Shown piece after piece: positions 23,793 through 33,470 of a DNA stretch of 64,000 nt (the stretch's first letter is position 1; each line of letters begins with the position of its first letter). The stretch spans positions 1 to 64,000 of the forward strand of contig CAZUCC010000019.1 in NCBI GenBank assembly GCA_964619065.1, read 5' to 3'. The translations under genes were made by a program, and so were the position numbers. Source of the stretch: JANXUC01 sp964619065. Its GTDB lineage: Bacteria > Acidobacteriota > Terriglobia > Terriglobales > Acidobacteriaceae. The notes beneath the pieces are model-generated. The model had not been told where the DNA came from and did no database searches. It was given only the letters and a program-made list of their open reading frames with translations.

Positions 23793-25037
23793 ATGGCTGA
23801 GGCCTCGTTGTGTTGTGACGAAAATCTAATGGTGACGCTTTCCGATATCCAAATCGCTGCACAACGCATTCGCGAGTCGATCTATCTTTCGCCGTGCGCA
23901 CGCTCCGAGACATTTTCCGCGCTAACCGGCAACGAGATGTATCTGAAGCTGGACAATCAGCAGCGTACCGGCGCTTTCAAAGAGCGTGGCGCGCTGAACA
24001 AGTTGTTGACACTTACAGAAACTGAGCGGGCGCGAGGGGTGATTACGGCGTCGGCAGGGAACCACGCACAGGGTCTGGCGTATCACGCCGGGCGGCACGG
24101 AATTCGGGCGCAGATTTGCATGCCGCTGACTACACCTCTGACTAAAGTGTCGGCCACGCGCGGCTACGGTGCCGATGTCGTTCTTTATGGCGCGAACTAT
24201 GATGAGGCATGCGAGGAAGCTCTTCGCCGCAGTCAGCATGATGGGTTTACGTTTGTGCATGCCTTCGACGACGATGCGGTCATCGCGGGGCAGGGCACGC
24301 TCGGTCTCGAGATTTTGCAGCAGCAGCCGGAAATCGAGGCGGTTGTTGCGCCGATTGGAGGGGGCGGTTTAATCGGCGGCATCGCTTGCGCCATTAAGGA
24401 GACGAATCCCAAGGTGCGAGTCTTCGGCGTGCAACCGGCCCGGTTGCCTTCCATGAAAGTTGCCCTTGCGGAAGGCAAACCCGTCACGTTAGGTCCCGCG
24501 GCCACGATCGCCGACGGCATCGCAGTGCGGCGCGCGGGTGAGCGCACGCTGCCTCTCGTTCAGAAATACGTGGATGATGTTGTGACAGTGGACGAAGAAG
24601 AAATCGCCAATGCCATCCTTCTATTATTGGAACGAGAAAAAACTTTGGCGGAAGGTGCCGGGGCAGCGGCGATCGCAGCATTGTTGAATCACAAGCTTCC
24701 GTTGGCCGGGAAAAGGGTTGCCGCGTTGGTCTGCGGCGGAAATATAGACGTAACGCTTCTTTCCCGCATCATTGAACGGGGCTTGGTGAAAGACGGCCGC
24801 TTGGTGCGGCTGCGCGTCCATCTTCCCGACTATCCCGGTGCTCTGAACCGGCTTACGGCGATTCTGGCGCAACACCGCGCGAATATCGTAGAGACTAGTT
24901 ACGACCGGACTTACTACGGAGTGAACCTGGGTGAAACGGCAATCGATATCACAATGGAGACGCGCGGCCAGGATCACATCGCGGAATTACTTTCGGCATT
25001 GAGCGCGAGCGGCTACTCTCACGAAAGAGTTCTGTGA
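23793..25037 (+). CDS. ilvA: threonine ammonia-lyase (threonine deaminase)
   Basis: A PLP enzyme that turns threonine into 2-oxobutanoate, first step of isoleucine synthesis, or works catabolically. The Schiff-base lysine is in RTGAFKERGALNKL, with a substrate loop TASAGNHAQGLAYHA and a phosphate-binding GGGGLIGG. A C-terminal ACT-like domain (LVRLRVHLPDYPGALNRLTA) makes it the shorter one-ACT form, so both ilvA and tdcB names are used for relatives. Start 23793 has GGAG 9 nt upstream; a TTG at 23769 and an ATG at 23829 are alternatives. It follows gltD closely and is the last of the plus-strand amino-acid genes. Confidence 0.92.
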   Translation: MAEASLCCDENLMVTLSDIQIAAQRIRESIYLSPCARSETFSALTGNEMYLKLDNQQRTGAFKERGALNKLLTLTETERARGVITASAGNHAQGLAYHAGRHGIRAQICMPLTTPLTKVSATRGYGADVVLYGANYDEACEEALRRSQHDGFTFVHAFDDDAVIAGQGTLGLEILQQQPEIEAVVAPIGGGGLIGGIACAIKETNPKVRVFGVQPARLPSMKVALAEGKPVTLGPAATIADGIAVRRAGERTLPLVQKYVDDVVTVDEEEIANAILLLLEREKTLAEGAGAAAIAALLNHKLPLAGKRVAALVCGGNIDVTLLSRIIERGLVKDGRLVRLRVHLPDYPGALNRLTAILAQHRANIVETSYDRTYYGVNLGETAIDITMETRGQDHIAELLSALSASGYSHERVL

Positions 25038-25051
25038 GCCTAGACTTTTGC

Positions 25052-26185
25052 TTATCGTCCCAACTTCACAGTGTCTGAACGTGCCAGCAGAGCGCCACGG
25101 TCATCGATGACATAAATGTTTGCCACCGCATTGCCGCGCATGTGTAGCGAGTTACTGGCTACGGGGAATGTGATCAGAGTGACGTCCGAGGTGCAGCCGG
25201 TAAGCTGCCGCCACTCGGACGGCGGCTCTTTTGCCGCGATCGGTGCCGTGCGGCCAGTTCGTACTTGCAGGATTACCTCGACCGCCCCGCTCAAATTGCT
25301 GCACCGCAGCGGAACGCGAATCTCGATATCATTATCGCTGCGTTTTTTCGTGCTGAGTTCACCTGCAGAGACTAACACGGGTGGATTACCCCCTGGAGAG
25401 GCGTAGGCTTCGGGCCAAAGCCGCTCGTACTCGTGTCCGGCGGCCCAATAGGCCTTGCGGAGGGTCTCTTCGCGGGAAAGCCATTGCGGATGGAGTGGGT
25501 CTGCTGTAGGCAGAGCTTCTCCTGCATGGGCGCGAAGCAAGTGATGGAGCGAGAACATGAAATCCGGATGATATCCGGCGCGCGCCATCAGCATGAGCCC
25601 ATATGCGTCAGCGTCGGTTTCCATCGATTGCGAGAATTGCGATGCCATTCGAGCCCGGCTTATGGGATCCGTCCATGTACCTGAACTGGTGACATCTTCA
25701 AGCCCCACGACAGAAACGCTCTCGTTCCGCAAGGACTGTTCATGAAGATAGCGGCGTGCCCAATCACGGTGCAGGATATGCGCGACTTCATGGGCGAGAG
25801 CCGCGGCCCAGAGTCCGCGTCGCGTGCCGATGAGTTGAGCGAGCGAACGATCGACATAGACCGTGCCATCCGGTGAGGAGAAAGCGTTGGGCTCTCCCGG
25901 CTGCTTGGTGATACGCAACTCCCACGAGAAGGATGCTGGCTTGTCTTTAGGAGCCGCTTGCTGAACAAGTCTCTGCAAGATTTGTGTTCCGCATATGTAA
26001 ATTCCTTTGGGTTCTTCGCTTTCGTGGAGCAGTTCCGGACGAATCCGTGCAGCAACCTGGCGGTCGAGTTTGAAGTTGGATGGAACATCCACAGAGGAAG
26101 GCATCTGGGCATGCGCCGAGGCTGCAAGGAGTGAGCAGAGAAGCGCAAAACTCGGACGAAGAAGCGGATTCACCGTGGAAAACAC
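25052..26185 (-). CDS. exported M48-type zinc metallopeptidase
   Basis: 377 residues with a signal peptide (residues ~1-26, SFALLCSLLAASAHAQ). The zinc motif HEVAH (HExxH) lies in LWAAALAHEVAHILHRDWAR near residue 135. A third ligand is likely in SMETDADAYGLMLMARAGYH, the ExxxD pattern of the M48 family. After ~240 residues of peptidase comes a C-terminal beta-rich part (ELSTKKRSDNDIEIRVPLRC). It is probably a periplasmic protease. It is convergent with ilvA (14 bp between stops) and 102 bp downstream of rfbD. Confidence 0.88.
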   Translation of the reverse strand: MFSTVNPLLRPSFALLCSLLAASAHAQMPSSVDVPSNFKLDRQVAARIRPELLHESEEPKGIYICGTQILQRLVQQAAPKDKPASFSWELRITKQPGEPNAFSSPDGTVYVDRSLAQLIGTRRGLWAAALAHEVAHILHRDWARRYLHEQSLRNESVSVVGLEDVTSSGTWTDPISRARMASQFSQSMETDADAYGLMLMARAGYHPDFMFSLHHLLRAHAGEALPTADPLHPQWLSREETLRKAYWAAGHEYERLWPEAYASPGGNPPVLVSAGELSTKKRSDNDIEIRVPLRCSNLSGAVEVILQVRTGRTAPIAAKEPPSEWRQLTGCTSDVTLITFPVASNSLHMRGNAVANIYVIDDRGALLARSDTVKLGR

Positions 26186-26287
26186 GGGCCACCTCCTTTG
26201 GAAGCGCCCCTTTCTGACGATTGTAACACTACATTAACAATTCATTCGCTTTATTATCGCCAGAATTGCCACAAAGTTGCGAAGAAC

Positions 26288-27124
26288 TTAGTCGTTTCGT
26301 TGGTGCAGGTAGGACGTGAGCGCATGCCGCCAATCCGGGAGTTCGATTCGGTGCTCACGAAGGCTACGATCGGAGAGAACGGAATAAGCAGGGCGGTTTG
26401 CGGTGCGGGGAAACTCCGCTGTGCCAATCGGTAGTACGTTGGTCGACGGACTCTTCACGGCCAGAATGGCACGAGCGAATTCGAACCAGGAACAGCTGCC
26501 GCGGTTGGTTACATGCACAATTCCATGTGCCCAGTTACGAATAAGTTCAGCAATGGCATGGGCCAAATCAACTGTGTATGTGGGGCATCCGCGCTGGTCG
26601 TCGACCACGCGAAGCTCAGGCTGCGTTTTTGCGAGCCGCAGTATGGTGTCTGGAAAACACTTCCCGCCCCGGCCGTAAAGCCATGAGGTCCGGACGATAC
26701 AACAATTCGGGACGATCTCCAGCAATCGACATTCAGCTTCCGCTTTCGAGCGGCCATAGACGTTGATGGGGTTGCGCGGGTCGTCCGTTTCGTAGGGAGT
26801 GCGCTTTTCTCCATCGAAAACGTAATCGCTGCTGATAAAGAGGAGGCGCGATCCGATCTGCGCCGCTGCCTGCGCCACGTGCACCGCGCCATCACGATTT
26901 ACGGTGAACGCGCGTTCCGAATTGGTTTCACATCCGTCAACATCGGTGTAGGCGGCTGAGAGGATGATCCAATCCGCGTGAGTTGTTTGTACCGCTTCCA
27001 GAACCCGTTGCGCATCGCGCAGGTCAGCGTCGCGCGATCCGAGTCCGGTCACCTGATGATCCGCGAAAGCCGATACCAGGTCCTTGCCCAGCATTCCGGT
27101 GGCGCCGAAAATGAGGATGCGCAT
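26288..27124 (-). CDS. rfbD: dTDP-4-dehydrorhamnose reductase
   Basis: Last step of dTDP-L-rhamnose synthesis, reducing the 4-keto sugar. 278 residues. The NAD(P)H site is ILIFGATGMLGKDLV at the start. Family markers include WIILSAAYTDVDGCE, LLFISSDYVFDGEK and the YxxxK catalytic pair in INVYGRSKAEAE. GRGGKCFPDTILRLA and VDDQRGCPTYTVDLAHAI complete the RmlD signature. It lies one base downstream of rfbC and closes the polysaccharide operon. Confidence 0.96.
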   Translation of the reverse strand: MRILIFGATGMLGKDLVSAFADHQVTGLGSRDADLRDAQRVLEAVQTTHADWIILSAAYTDVDGCETNSERAFTVNRDGAVHVAQAAAQIGSRLLFISSDYVFDGEKRTPYETDDPRNPINVYGRSKAEAECRLLEIVPNCCIVRTSWLYGRGGKCFPDTILRLAKTQPELRVVDDQRGCPTYTVDLAHAIAELIRNWAHGIVHVTNRGSCSWFEFARAILAVKSPSTNVLPIGTAEFPRTANRPAYSVLSDRSLREHRIELPDWRHALTSYLHQRND

Positions 27125-27125
27125 A

Positions 27126-27668
27126 CTACTCGAATGTTTCCGCGTCGTGAAGACGGCGACCTTGCTGGTCTTTCGGCGAAAGAATCGGGGGTCCGTCGAG
27201 TTGCCAGTCGATCTTGAGGTCGGGATCGTCCCAGGCTAGCGTGCGCTCGTCGGGGAAAGAATAGAAGTCCGTAGTCTTGTACATCACATGGGCCGTCTCT
27301 GAAACCACGCGAAAGCCGTGAGCGAATCCAGCTGGAATCCACGCCATGCGCTTGTTGTCGCCGGACAGCATAAACGTTTCTGCCCGCCCGAAAGTAGGGG
27401 AGTCACGCCGGAGATCGACCGCGGCGTCCAAGATCGCACCGGCAATCACGCGAATCAGTTTGCCTTGCGGCTGCCGCACTTGATAATGCAAACCGCGAAG
27501 AGTGTTGCGCACAGAAAAGGAATGATTATCCTGCACAAACTCTTCCTGAATGCCGGCCTCGGCGAATTTCCGCCGGTTGTAGCTCTCCAAAAAGAAGCCG
27601 CGGTCGTCGCCAAAAACCTGCGGCTCCAGCAGTAAAACGCCAGCGAGAGATGTGGGCAGGGCTTTCAT
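27126..27668 (-). CDS. rfbC: dTDP-4-dehydrorhamnose 3,5-epimerase
   Basis: Epimerises the 4-keto-6-deoxy sugar at C3 and C5. 180 residues from the ATG at 27668; an extension to 27725 would overlap rfbA without reason. The RmlC cupin motifs are GDDRGFFLESYNRRKFAEAG, FVQDNHSFSVRNTLRGLHYQ, the active-site His in RGLHYQ, and WIPAGFAHGFRVVS. The C-terminal half has the usual YSFPDERTLAWDDPDLKI. The gap to rfbA upstream is 7 bp. Confidence 0.96.
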   Translation of the reverse strand: MKALPTSLAGVLLLEPQVFGDDRGFFLESYNRRKFAEAGIQEEFVQDNHSFSVRNTLRGLHYQVRQPQGKLIRVIAGAILDAAVDLRRDSPTFGRAETFMLSGDNKRMAWIPAGFAHGFRVVSETAHVMYKTTDFYSFPDERTLAWDDPDLKIDWQLDGPPILSPKDQQGRRLHDAETFE

Positions 27669-27675
27669 ACGAGGA

Positions 27676-28572
27676 TCAGAATACCCGCTCGTTGAGCAAC
27701 TGTAGAAGGTATTCGCCGTAGCCATTCTTGATGCTGAAGCCCAGCTGTTCCAATTGCTGCGCGGAAATATATCCGTAGCGGTAGGCGATTTCTTCCGGGC
27801 AGGAGACTTTAAGCCCCTGGCGGCGTTCGATAGTCTGGATGAACATGGACGCTTCCAGCATGGAGTCGTGTGTTCCAGTATCTAGCCAAGCCATGCCACG
27901 GCCCATCACCTGTACGTTCAATTGTCCGCGATCGAGGTAAGCGCGGTTTACGTCGGTGATTTCCAGTTCACCGCGGCCAGAGGGCCTCAAAGATTTGGCA
28001 ATCTCCACAACTTGTGGATCGTAAAAATACACTCCGGTCACGGCGTAGCGCGATTTGGGCTTGCCGGGTTTCTCCTCCAAGCTGATGGCACGGCCTGTGC
28101 TGTCGAACTCAACGACACCATAGCGCTCTGGATCGTGAACGGGACAGGCGAAAACACGGGCGCCTTGTACGGACTGGGCTGCCGCTAGCAGATACTTGGG
28201 AAGATCGTGGCCGTAGAAAATGTTGTCGCCCAAGACCAGACAGCTGGGCGATCCGGCAAGAAACTTCTCACCCACCAGAAAAGCTTGCGCGATCCCGCCA
28301 GGCTTTTCCTGAACCGCGTACTGCAAATCCAAACCGAACTGACTTCCGTCGCCGAGTAACTGCTCAAAGCGAGGCGTATCCTGCGGCGTCGAAATCAGAA
28401 GGATGTCGCGAATGCCAGCGAGCATCAACACGGACAGGGGATAGTAAATGAGAGGCTTGTCGTAGACGGGCAAAAGACTTTTGCACACAGCATGGGTGAC
28501 GGGGTAGAGACGTGTGCCGGATCCGCCGGCAAGGAGAATGCCTTTGTAAGAGTTGCTGTGCGTTTGCGTCAT
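27676..28572 (-). CDS. rfbA: glucose-1-phosphate thymidylyltransferase
   Basis: Makes dTDP-glucose, the first step to dTDP-L-rhamnose. 298 residues, the normal length. The nucleotide-binding loop LLAGGSGTRLYPVTHAVCKS is at residues 13-32, followed by DKPLIYYPLSVLMLAGI, LVLGDNIFYGHDL, and the sugar-binding EEKPGKPKSRYAVTGVYFYD. WLDTGTHDSMLEAS is also typical of RmlA. The 47-bp gap from rfbB is the largest inside the rfb block. Confidence 0.97.
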   Translation of the reverse strand: MTQTHSNSYKGILLAGGSGTRLYPVTHAVCKSLLPVYDKPLIYYPLSVLMLAGIRDILLISTPQDTPRFEQLLGDGSQFGLDLQYAVQEKPGGIAQAFLVGEKFLAGSPSCLVLGDNIFYGHDLPKYLLAAAQSVQGARVFACPVHDPERYGVVEFDSTGRAISLEEKPGKPKSRYAVTGVYFYDPQVVEIAKSLRPSGRGELEITDVNRAYLDRGQLNVQVMGRGMAWLDTGTHDSMLEASMFIQTIERRQGLKVSCPEEIAYRYGYISAQQLEQLGFSIKNGYGEYLLQLLNERVF

Positions 28573-28619
28573 CGTGTCGGCATCTCAGGTCGAGGCTACT
28601 GGCGAAGCGATGTTCCAGA

Positions 28620-29687
28620 TCAGAGTGCGTACTGTTTCGAAATCCACTCCCGATAAGCTCCAGTTATAATGTTCCTCACCCAGCCCTCATGGTCAAGATA
28701 CCATTGCACGGTCTTGCGCAACCCGCTGGCAAAGTTTTCCCTGGGGCGCCAGCCCAGTTCGCGCTCGATCTTGCGTGCATCGATCGCATAGCGCCGATCG
28801 TGCCCCGGCCTGTCTTGAACGAAGCGAATCAGGCCGCGATGCGGGACTACAGGATCGTTTGGGCACAGCTCGTCGAGCACTGAGCAAAGCGTTTCGACGA
28901 CATCGAGATTCTTCTGCTCGCTCCACCCGCCGACGTTATAGGTTTCTCCAACTCGCCCACGAGTGAGTACTGTGCGGATCGCCTCGCAGTGATCGTCCAC
29001 GAACAGCCAGTCGCGCACATTCTGCCCATCTCCATAGACAGGCAACGGCTCGCCGGCGCGGGCGTTGAGAATCATAAGAGGGATCAGTTTCTCGGGAAAC
29101 TGCCGCGGTCCGTAGTTATTGGAGCAGTTCGTGGTGAGCGTAGGTAAGCCGTAGGTGCGGTGATAGGCGCGGACAAGATGATCGGCACCCGCCTTCGATG
29201 CTGAGTACGGGCTATTGGGTGCGTACGCTGTCGTCTCGCTGAACGCAGCGTCCTGCGGGCCCAGCGAGCCGTACACTTCATCGGTGGAAACGTGCAAAAA
29301 ACGAAAGCTCTCACGATTCGAGCCAGTCAGAGCAGACCAGTATGCGCGGGCCGTTTCGAGCAGTGTGAACGTGCCCGTGACGTTGGCGTGAATGAACTCA
29401 TCGGGGCCATGAATCGAACGATCGACATGGCTCTCAGCGGCGAAATGCAATAGAGCTTGCGGCTCGTGTTCGGTAAAGAGTCTTTGCACCAACTCGCGGT
29501 CGCAAATATCACCGCGCACGAAGTGATATTTGGAATTCTCAGCGACGGATGCCAGATTCTCGAGGTTGCCGGCGTAAGTCAGCCGGTCAAGATTCACAAC
29601 GGCACCTGTCTCCCGCTCGAGCCACCGAAGGATGAAGTTCGACCCGATGAATCCAGCGCCGCCAGTAACGATAATCTTGTTTTGCAT
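28620..29687 (-). CDS. rfbB: dTDP-glucose 4,6-dehydratase
   Basis: Second step of dTDP-rhamnose synthesis. 355 residues from the ATG at 29687; the open frame extends 28 codons further, but the NAD-binding motif TGGAGFIGSN begins at residue 8 only from this start. Other markers are LHFAAESHVDRSIHGPDEFI, STDEVYGSLG, the catalytic YSASK (with Tyr and Lys), and NNYGPRQFPEKLIPLMI. Its start lies about 130 bp from the beta-helix gene upstream. Confidence 0.97.
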   Translation of the reverse strand: MQNKIIVTGGAGFIGSNFILRWLERETGAVVNLDRLTYAGNLENLASVAENSKYHFVRGDICDRELVQRLFTEHEPQALLHFAAESHVDRSIHGPDEFIHANVTGTFTLLETARAYWSALTGSNRESFRFLHVSTDEVYGSLGPQDAAFSETTAYAPNSPYSASKAGADHLVRAYHRTYGLPTLTTNCSNNYGPRQFPEKLIPLMILNARAGEPLPVYGDGQNVRDWLFVDDHCEAIRTVLTRGRVGETYNVGGWSEQKNLDVVETLCSVLDELCPNDPVVPHRGLIRFVQDRPGHDRRYAIDARKIERELGWRPRENFASGLRKTVQWYLDHEGWVRNIITGAYREWISKQYAL

Positions 29688-29819
29688 GAGGGGATGCGTG
29701 GCGCGAGAAGCGGTGCACTGCCGCGAACTGCGGCACCGAATCATCAGAACATTTTTCGCGTTCCCGCACAAGGGGGGCGACGCTCTTGGAGCGCGGAATT
29801 TCCAGTGATTCAGAAAAAT

Positions 29820-31028
29820 TTACTTTGCCGGATTCGGGGGCGTGACAACCAGATTATCTTCAATTCGAGCGGTGGAGGCCCCCTGAAGCACGATGGCAGG
29901 AAGCTTTTGTCCTGCGCCGTTGCCAGTTAAGCGGTTGCGCGAAGCCCAGTTTCCGTGGCGCTGGCCCGCGTCTTTGATCAGGATGCCTGATCCGTAGGCA
30001 AAATCGATCACGTTATCTTCAACTCCGGATTTCTGCACCCATAGCAACGCGATCCCAGCCGAGAGCTTGGCGCCCTGCCCACCGCGTGAGCAGCGATTTG
30101 CTTCCACGCGGACGTTGTACGTGGAATCCGGCATGTCTACGCTATGAACGACGATGTTGTATTCGCGGTCAAGGTCGGCGTCATTGTTACGAATCACGAT
30201 GTCATGGCTGTCTTTGACGTCAATCGTATTTTCGCCATTGCCGCCCCCCTGGTTGTGAGTGATCTCACCGTACGCGGAGTGCCAAACAGTGATCGCATCT
30301 TCTCCCGCCGGTCCGAACGCGTTTCCGGCAATCTGGAAATGTTGGACGCCGCCAACCAGATAAACGCCCCAATTGTTCAAGCCTCGCGGATAGGGAATGA
30401 AATGGTTTCTGAGAATGTGGAGCTCAAAAATGTTCCCCTTTCGGACGTTGGCGTAAATACCCGCAGAAATCTCGGAGGTAGGCATAGCCGCAGCTTCGGT
30501 TTGGACAAGGCAGTTCTGTAGAGTGATGTCCCGCACCGATGCGGACCAGGCATAGACACGCAAGCCTTCCAGGACGTGACGGAGTTCCAATCCGTCGTAG
30601 ACGATGTGGCTTTGCTCGTTATTGTCGATGGCGACATCACGAGTGCGCAGTTCTTCTGGAGGAGTTTTGGATGCTGGGCCGCTGCGGCCGCTTCTACCTT
30701 CGAGAACAGGCCGTGGACCAATGCCGTAGCTGGTGAAGATAATTGGCTGGTCTTGCGCACCAGAGACGGCTGGCCGGAGCTCTTCACGCCAAACTTCACC
30801 TGCGTGAAGGAACACTTTGTCTCCGGGCTGGAAATTGGCGTGGTTGACTCGCGCAATCGACTTCCAGGGAGCTTCGGGAGAAAGCCCAGTGTTGACGTCG
30901 TTTCCGGTCCGCCAACTCAGGTAGTAGTCGGTGGCATAGGCTCGGCTTAGTCCGCTGAGAAACCAAATTAGGAGCAAGAAGACACAGGCAGAGCGCCAGC
31001 ATCTGTGCGTCCTCGGCCTATGTGTCAT
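29820..31028 (-). CDS. exported right-handed beta-helix protein in EPS locus
   Basis: 402 residues with an N-terminal signal/anchor (CVFLLLIWFLSGLSRAYA). The mature start DYYLSWRTGNDVNTGLSPEA and PWKSIARVNHANFQPGDKVF is the typical opening of parallel beta-helix proteins (DUF1565 or pectate-lyase-like fold). Repeated rungs of strand-turn pattern follow (HILRNHF, FQIAGNAFG, GEITHNQGG, DIVIRNNDA, YNVRVEANRC, SGVEDNVID, ARIEDNLVV). Proteins like this in polysaccharide loci can be lyases, epimerases or binding proteins. No catalytic residues could be assigned. The start abuts the stop of the fused glycosyltransferase. Confidence 0.82.
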   Translation of the reverse strand: MTHRPRTHRCWRSACVFLLLIWFLSGLSRAYATDYYLSWRTGNDVNTGLSPEAPWKSIARVNHANFQPGDKVFLHAGEVWREELRPAVSGAQDQPIIFTSYGIGPRPVLEGRSGRSGPASKTPPEELRTRDVAIDNNEQSHIVYDGLELRHVLEGLRVYAWSASVRDITLQNCLVQTEAAAMPTSEISAGIYANVRKGNIFELHILRNHFIPYPRGLNNWGVYLVGGVQHFQIAGNAFGPAGEDAITVWHSAYGEITHNQGGGNGENTIDVKDSHDIVIRNNDADLDREYNIVVHSVDMPDSTYNVRVEANRCSRGGQGAKLSAGIALLWVQKSGVEDNVIDFAYGSGILIKDAGQRHGNWASRNRLTGNGAGQKLPAIVLQGASTARIEDNLVVTPPNPAK

Positions 31029-33470
31029 CTAGGCGGCACCGCGCTTCTGTTCGCGCGATGCGAACATTTTCAGTCGAAATCTCGTCGGGGCTGCGGGCGA
31101 GCTTGGCTGGGCTAACGTCTCCCGGTAAACGCGCTCAAGATCCCGCGCGACCTGAGGCCATAGATACGATTCTTGAATGCGGCGCTGGCCAGCGGCGCCT
31201 GCGCGCTTCCGGGTTTCCGAATCGGACAACAACAACTGCAACATACGGGCGAGGCCGGCTTCGCTACCTTGCGGAAAGGTGAACCCGACGTCATCCACTA
31301 ACTCACGGTTCTCCGGCACGTCGCTGGTCAGCACGCAAACACCGGCGCCCATGGCATCGAGCAGTGCCAGCGACAAGCCTTCCAAATCCGAGGGCAGCAC
31401 GAACACAGCGGCGTTTGTGAGAAGTTCCTGCAGGGCGTCGCCGGATACCCAATCGAGAAATTGGACACGGTCACTCGTCCGTTGGCGCAGTTCCGCAACA
31501 TAGTTGTCGGTATAGCTGGAGCCTCCGGCCAGCACGAGCTTTGCGTCCGTGGAGATACTCTCAAAAGCACGTATCAGCAAATCGCAGTTTTTCTCGGGAG
31601 AGAATCGTCCTAAAAACAGAACGTAACGGTCCGCCTGGAGACCCCACGCCGCCAAGTGAAGTCCATGAGCGCGCCGTGCCAGCGCGGTTCCATTGGGAAC
31701 AAACGCAGCGTCCACTGCATAGATATGGCGAAAATACTCCTGCAGGGTACGGGAAACCACGATGGTTCGGTTCGGCAGAGCCGCTGCAGCCCACTCACCG
31801 AGCCGCAGAACAGCGGAAGCTATCCGGCCCCACTTCTTACGCCGCCAGTCCAAGCCTTGCACGGTGACGACGGTGCGGGCTCCAAAGAGACGCGGAATAT
31901 AGGAAAACAGTGCTGGCCCGAGCGTGTGGTAGTGCACAACGTCGTACTTTTCACGGCAGGCGTGGAGCGTGCTGAGGAAGGTGTGGAGCAGCGTGTCCAA
32001 GTGCTTCGTGCGCAGCGTGGGGAGGCGCACAAGACGCATGTTTCGAAAATGAGATTGTTTGGGAGTGAAGTAAGTGCGGCAGTATAAGGTGACATCGTGT
32101 CCCAGTTCGGCGAGACGGCTACCTGCTTCTTCGTAGTAAGTTTCGATGCCGCTGTATCGAGAGATCACGCCGCGACCTCCGATGAAGGCAACACGCAGAC
32201 GCGACGTTGAGGCTGCCGTAGTGCGGCTGGCAGGAGCTCTCTTCGCTGTTGCCAGCTTTTTGTAGATCTCCATAAGTATTTCGTAGTGCAGTTTGGGAGA
32301 ATGATGCTGACGGACCATTTCGAGACCGGCTTCTCCCATCGCTTTCGCTAGCACCGGGCGCGTGTGGAGAAAGGAAATGGCGGTCACCAACTGCTCGATA
32401 TTTCCCACTTGGTAGAGAACGCCGGTCTCGCCTTTCCGAATGAGTTCGCGGCGGGAGCCCAGGTCGGTTGCAAGGACCGGCCTCCCCTGCGCGTAGCTTT
32501 CCAAAATCGTTTTTCCGAGAGTTTCGTAGGCATGCGAGGGGAGCACGGTGAAGCAGGATTCCGCAATCAGCCGATTCAGCCGTTCCCCTTTCACGTGGCC
32601 AAGAAACTCAACATTTCGCAAATCCATCTGGCGAGCTTGGGCCTCGAGCTCCCTGCGCTGGGGTCCATCGCCGGCGATGAGCAGACGGATGCCGGGAATC
32701 ATCCGCATGGCCTGCAGCAAGTCAGCGACGCCTTTCTCAGGGGAAAGACGCCCGAAGTAGAGAACGGGTGCGTTGGCGGCGGGAGCGGGTGGAGGCTCCG
32801 CGGGCGTGCGCTGGAAGTGCGGCAAGACCTCGATTTTTTGCGGGCTCCATCCGTTCTCCACCATTTTGTCGCGGACAAATTTTGTGGGCGCGAGGAGCAT
32901 ATCCACGCAGGCCGGGTAGGTCCTGAGCCACCTGTGGACATAGGCTTCAGTTGCAAGTACGGCGGCTGAGGAGCGGCCTCCGAAATAACATCCCTCGGAC
33001 ACAACATTCCAGAAATGTCCCTTGGCGCATCGCTCGCAGGGTTCACCGTGCGAAACCATGTTGTAGGTCGGGCACAACATCTTGAAGTCGTTGACGTGGT
33101 AGATCACGGGCACGCCCTGCTGGCGCAGCTCCCAAAGGATGGACGGCGAAAGATGGTGGTAAATGTTGCGCACGTGAGCGAGTTGCGGCCGAAAGTCCCG
33201 GATGAGGCGACGAATTCGCGACCGAGCGTCCGGGCTATAGATCGCGTGCGCCGCCAGACGAAGGCGTTTTAGAGGATTGCTCCCCGGACGTTGGAAATCA
33301 ATGGGCGGAACGGCGTACTTGTCGTGCGGCGTCGATGCTCCCCGGTCGTTAGCCATGGAGAAGAGCGCAGTTTCGTTTCCTTCCTGGCGTACCAGCCGCA
33401 TCAGGTCGAGGAGATACACCTCAGTGCCGGAAAATTCAAAATTGTACTTGTTGCAATAAAGAATCCGCAT
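31029..33470 (-). CDS. fused double GT4 glycosyltransferase
   Basis: 813 residues made of two complete GT-B/GT4 units joined by a Ser/Thr/Ala-rich linker near residue 415 (KRAPASRTTAASTSRLR). Unit 1 (residues 1-410) starts MRILYCNKYNFEFSGTEVYL and has VLYFGRLSPEKGVADLLQAM and the EX7E region in SHAYETLGKTILESYAQGRP. It also has six or so cysteines (CPTYN, CERCAKG, CYFGG). Unit 2 (residues 425-800) starts VAFIGGRGVISRYSGIETYY and has VLFLGRFSPEKNCDLLIRAF and LPSDLEGLSLALLDAMGAGV. Each unit should transfer one sugar. It overlaps the upstream GT4 gene by 35 bp. Confidence 0.9.
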   Translation of the reverse strand: MRILYCNKYNFEFSGTEVYLLDLMRLVRQEGNETALFSMANDRGASTPHDKYAVPPIDFQRPGSNPLKRLRLAAHAIYSPDARSRIRRLIRDFRPQLAHVRNIYHHLSPSILWELRQQGVPVIYHVNDFKMLCPTYNMVSHGEPCERCAKGHFWNVVSEGCYFGGRSSAAVLATEAYVHRWLRTYPACVDMLLAPTKFVRDKMVENGWSPQKIEVLPHFQRTPAEPPPAPAANAPVLYFGRLSPEKGVADLLQAMRMIPGIRLLIAGDGPQRRELEAQARQMDLRNVEFLGHVKGERLNRLIAESCFTVLPSHAYETLGKTILESYAQGRPVLATDLGSRRELIRKGETGVLYQVGNIEQLVTAISFLHTRPVLAKAMGEAGLEMVRQHHSPKLHYEILMEIYKKLATAKRAPASRTTAASTSRLRVAFIGGRGVISRYSGIETYYEEAGSRLAELGHDVTLYCRTYFTPKQSHFRNMRLVRLPTLRTKHLDTLLHTFLSTLHACREKYDVVHYHTLGPALFSYIPRLFGARTVVTVQGLDWRRKKWGRIASAVLRLGEWAAAALPNRTIVVSRTLQEYFRHIYAVDAAFVPNGTALARRAHGLHLAAWGLQADRYVLFLGRFSPEKNCDLLIRAFESISTDAKLVLAGGSSYTDNYVAELRQRTSDRVQFLDWVSGDALQELLTNAAVFVLPSDLEGLSLALLDAMGAGVCVLTSDVPENRELVDDVGFTFPQGSEAGLARMLQLLLSDSETRKRAGAAGQRRIQESYLWPQVARDLERVYRETLAQPSSPAAPTRFRLKMFASREQKRGAA

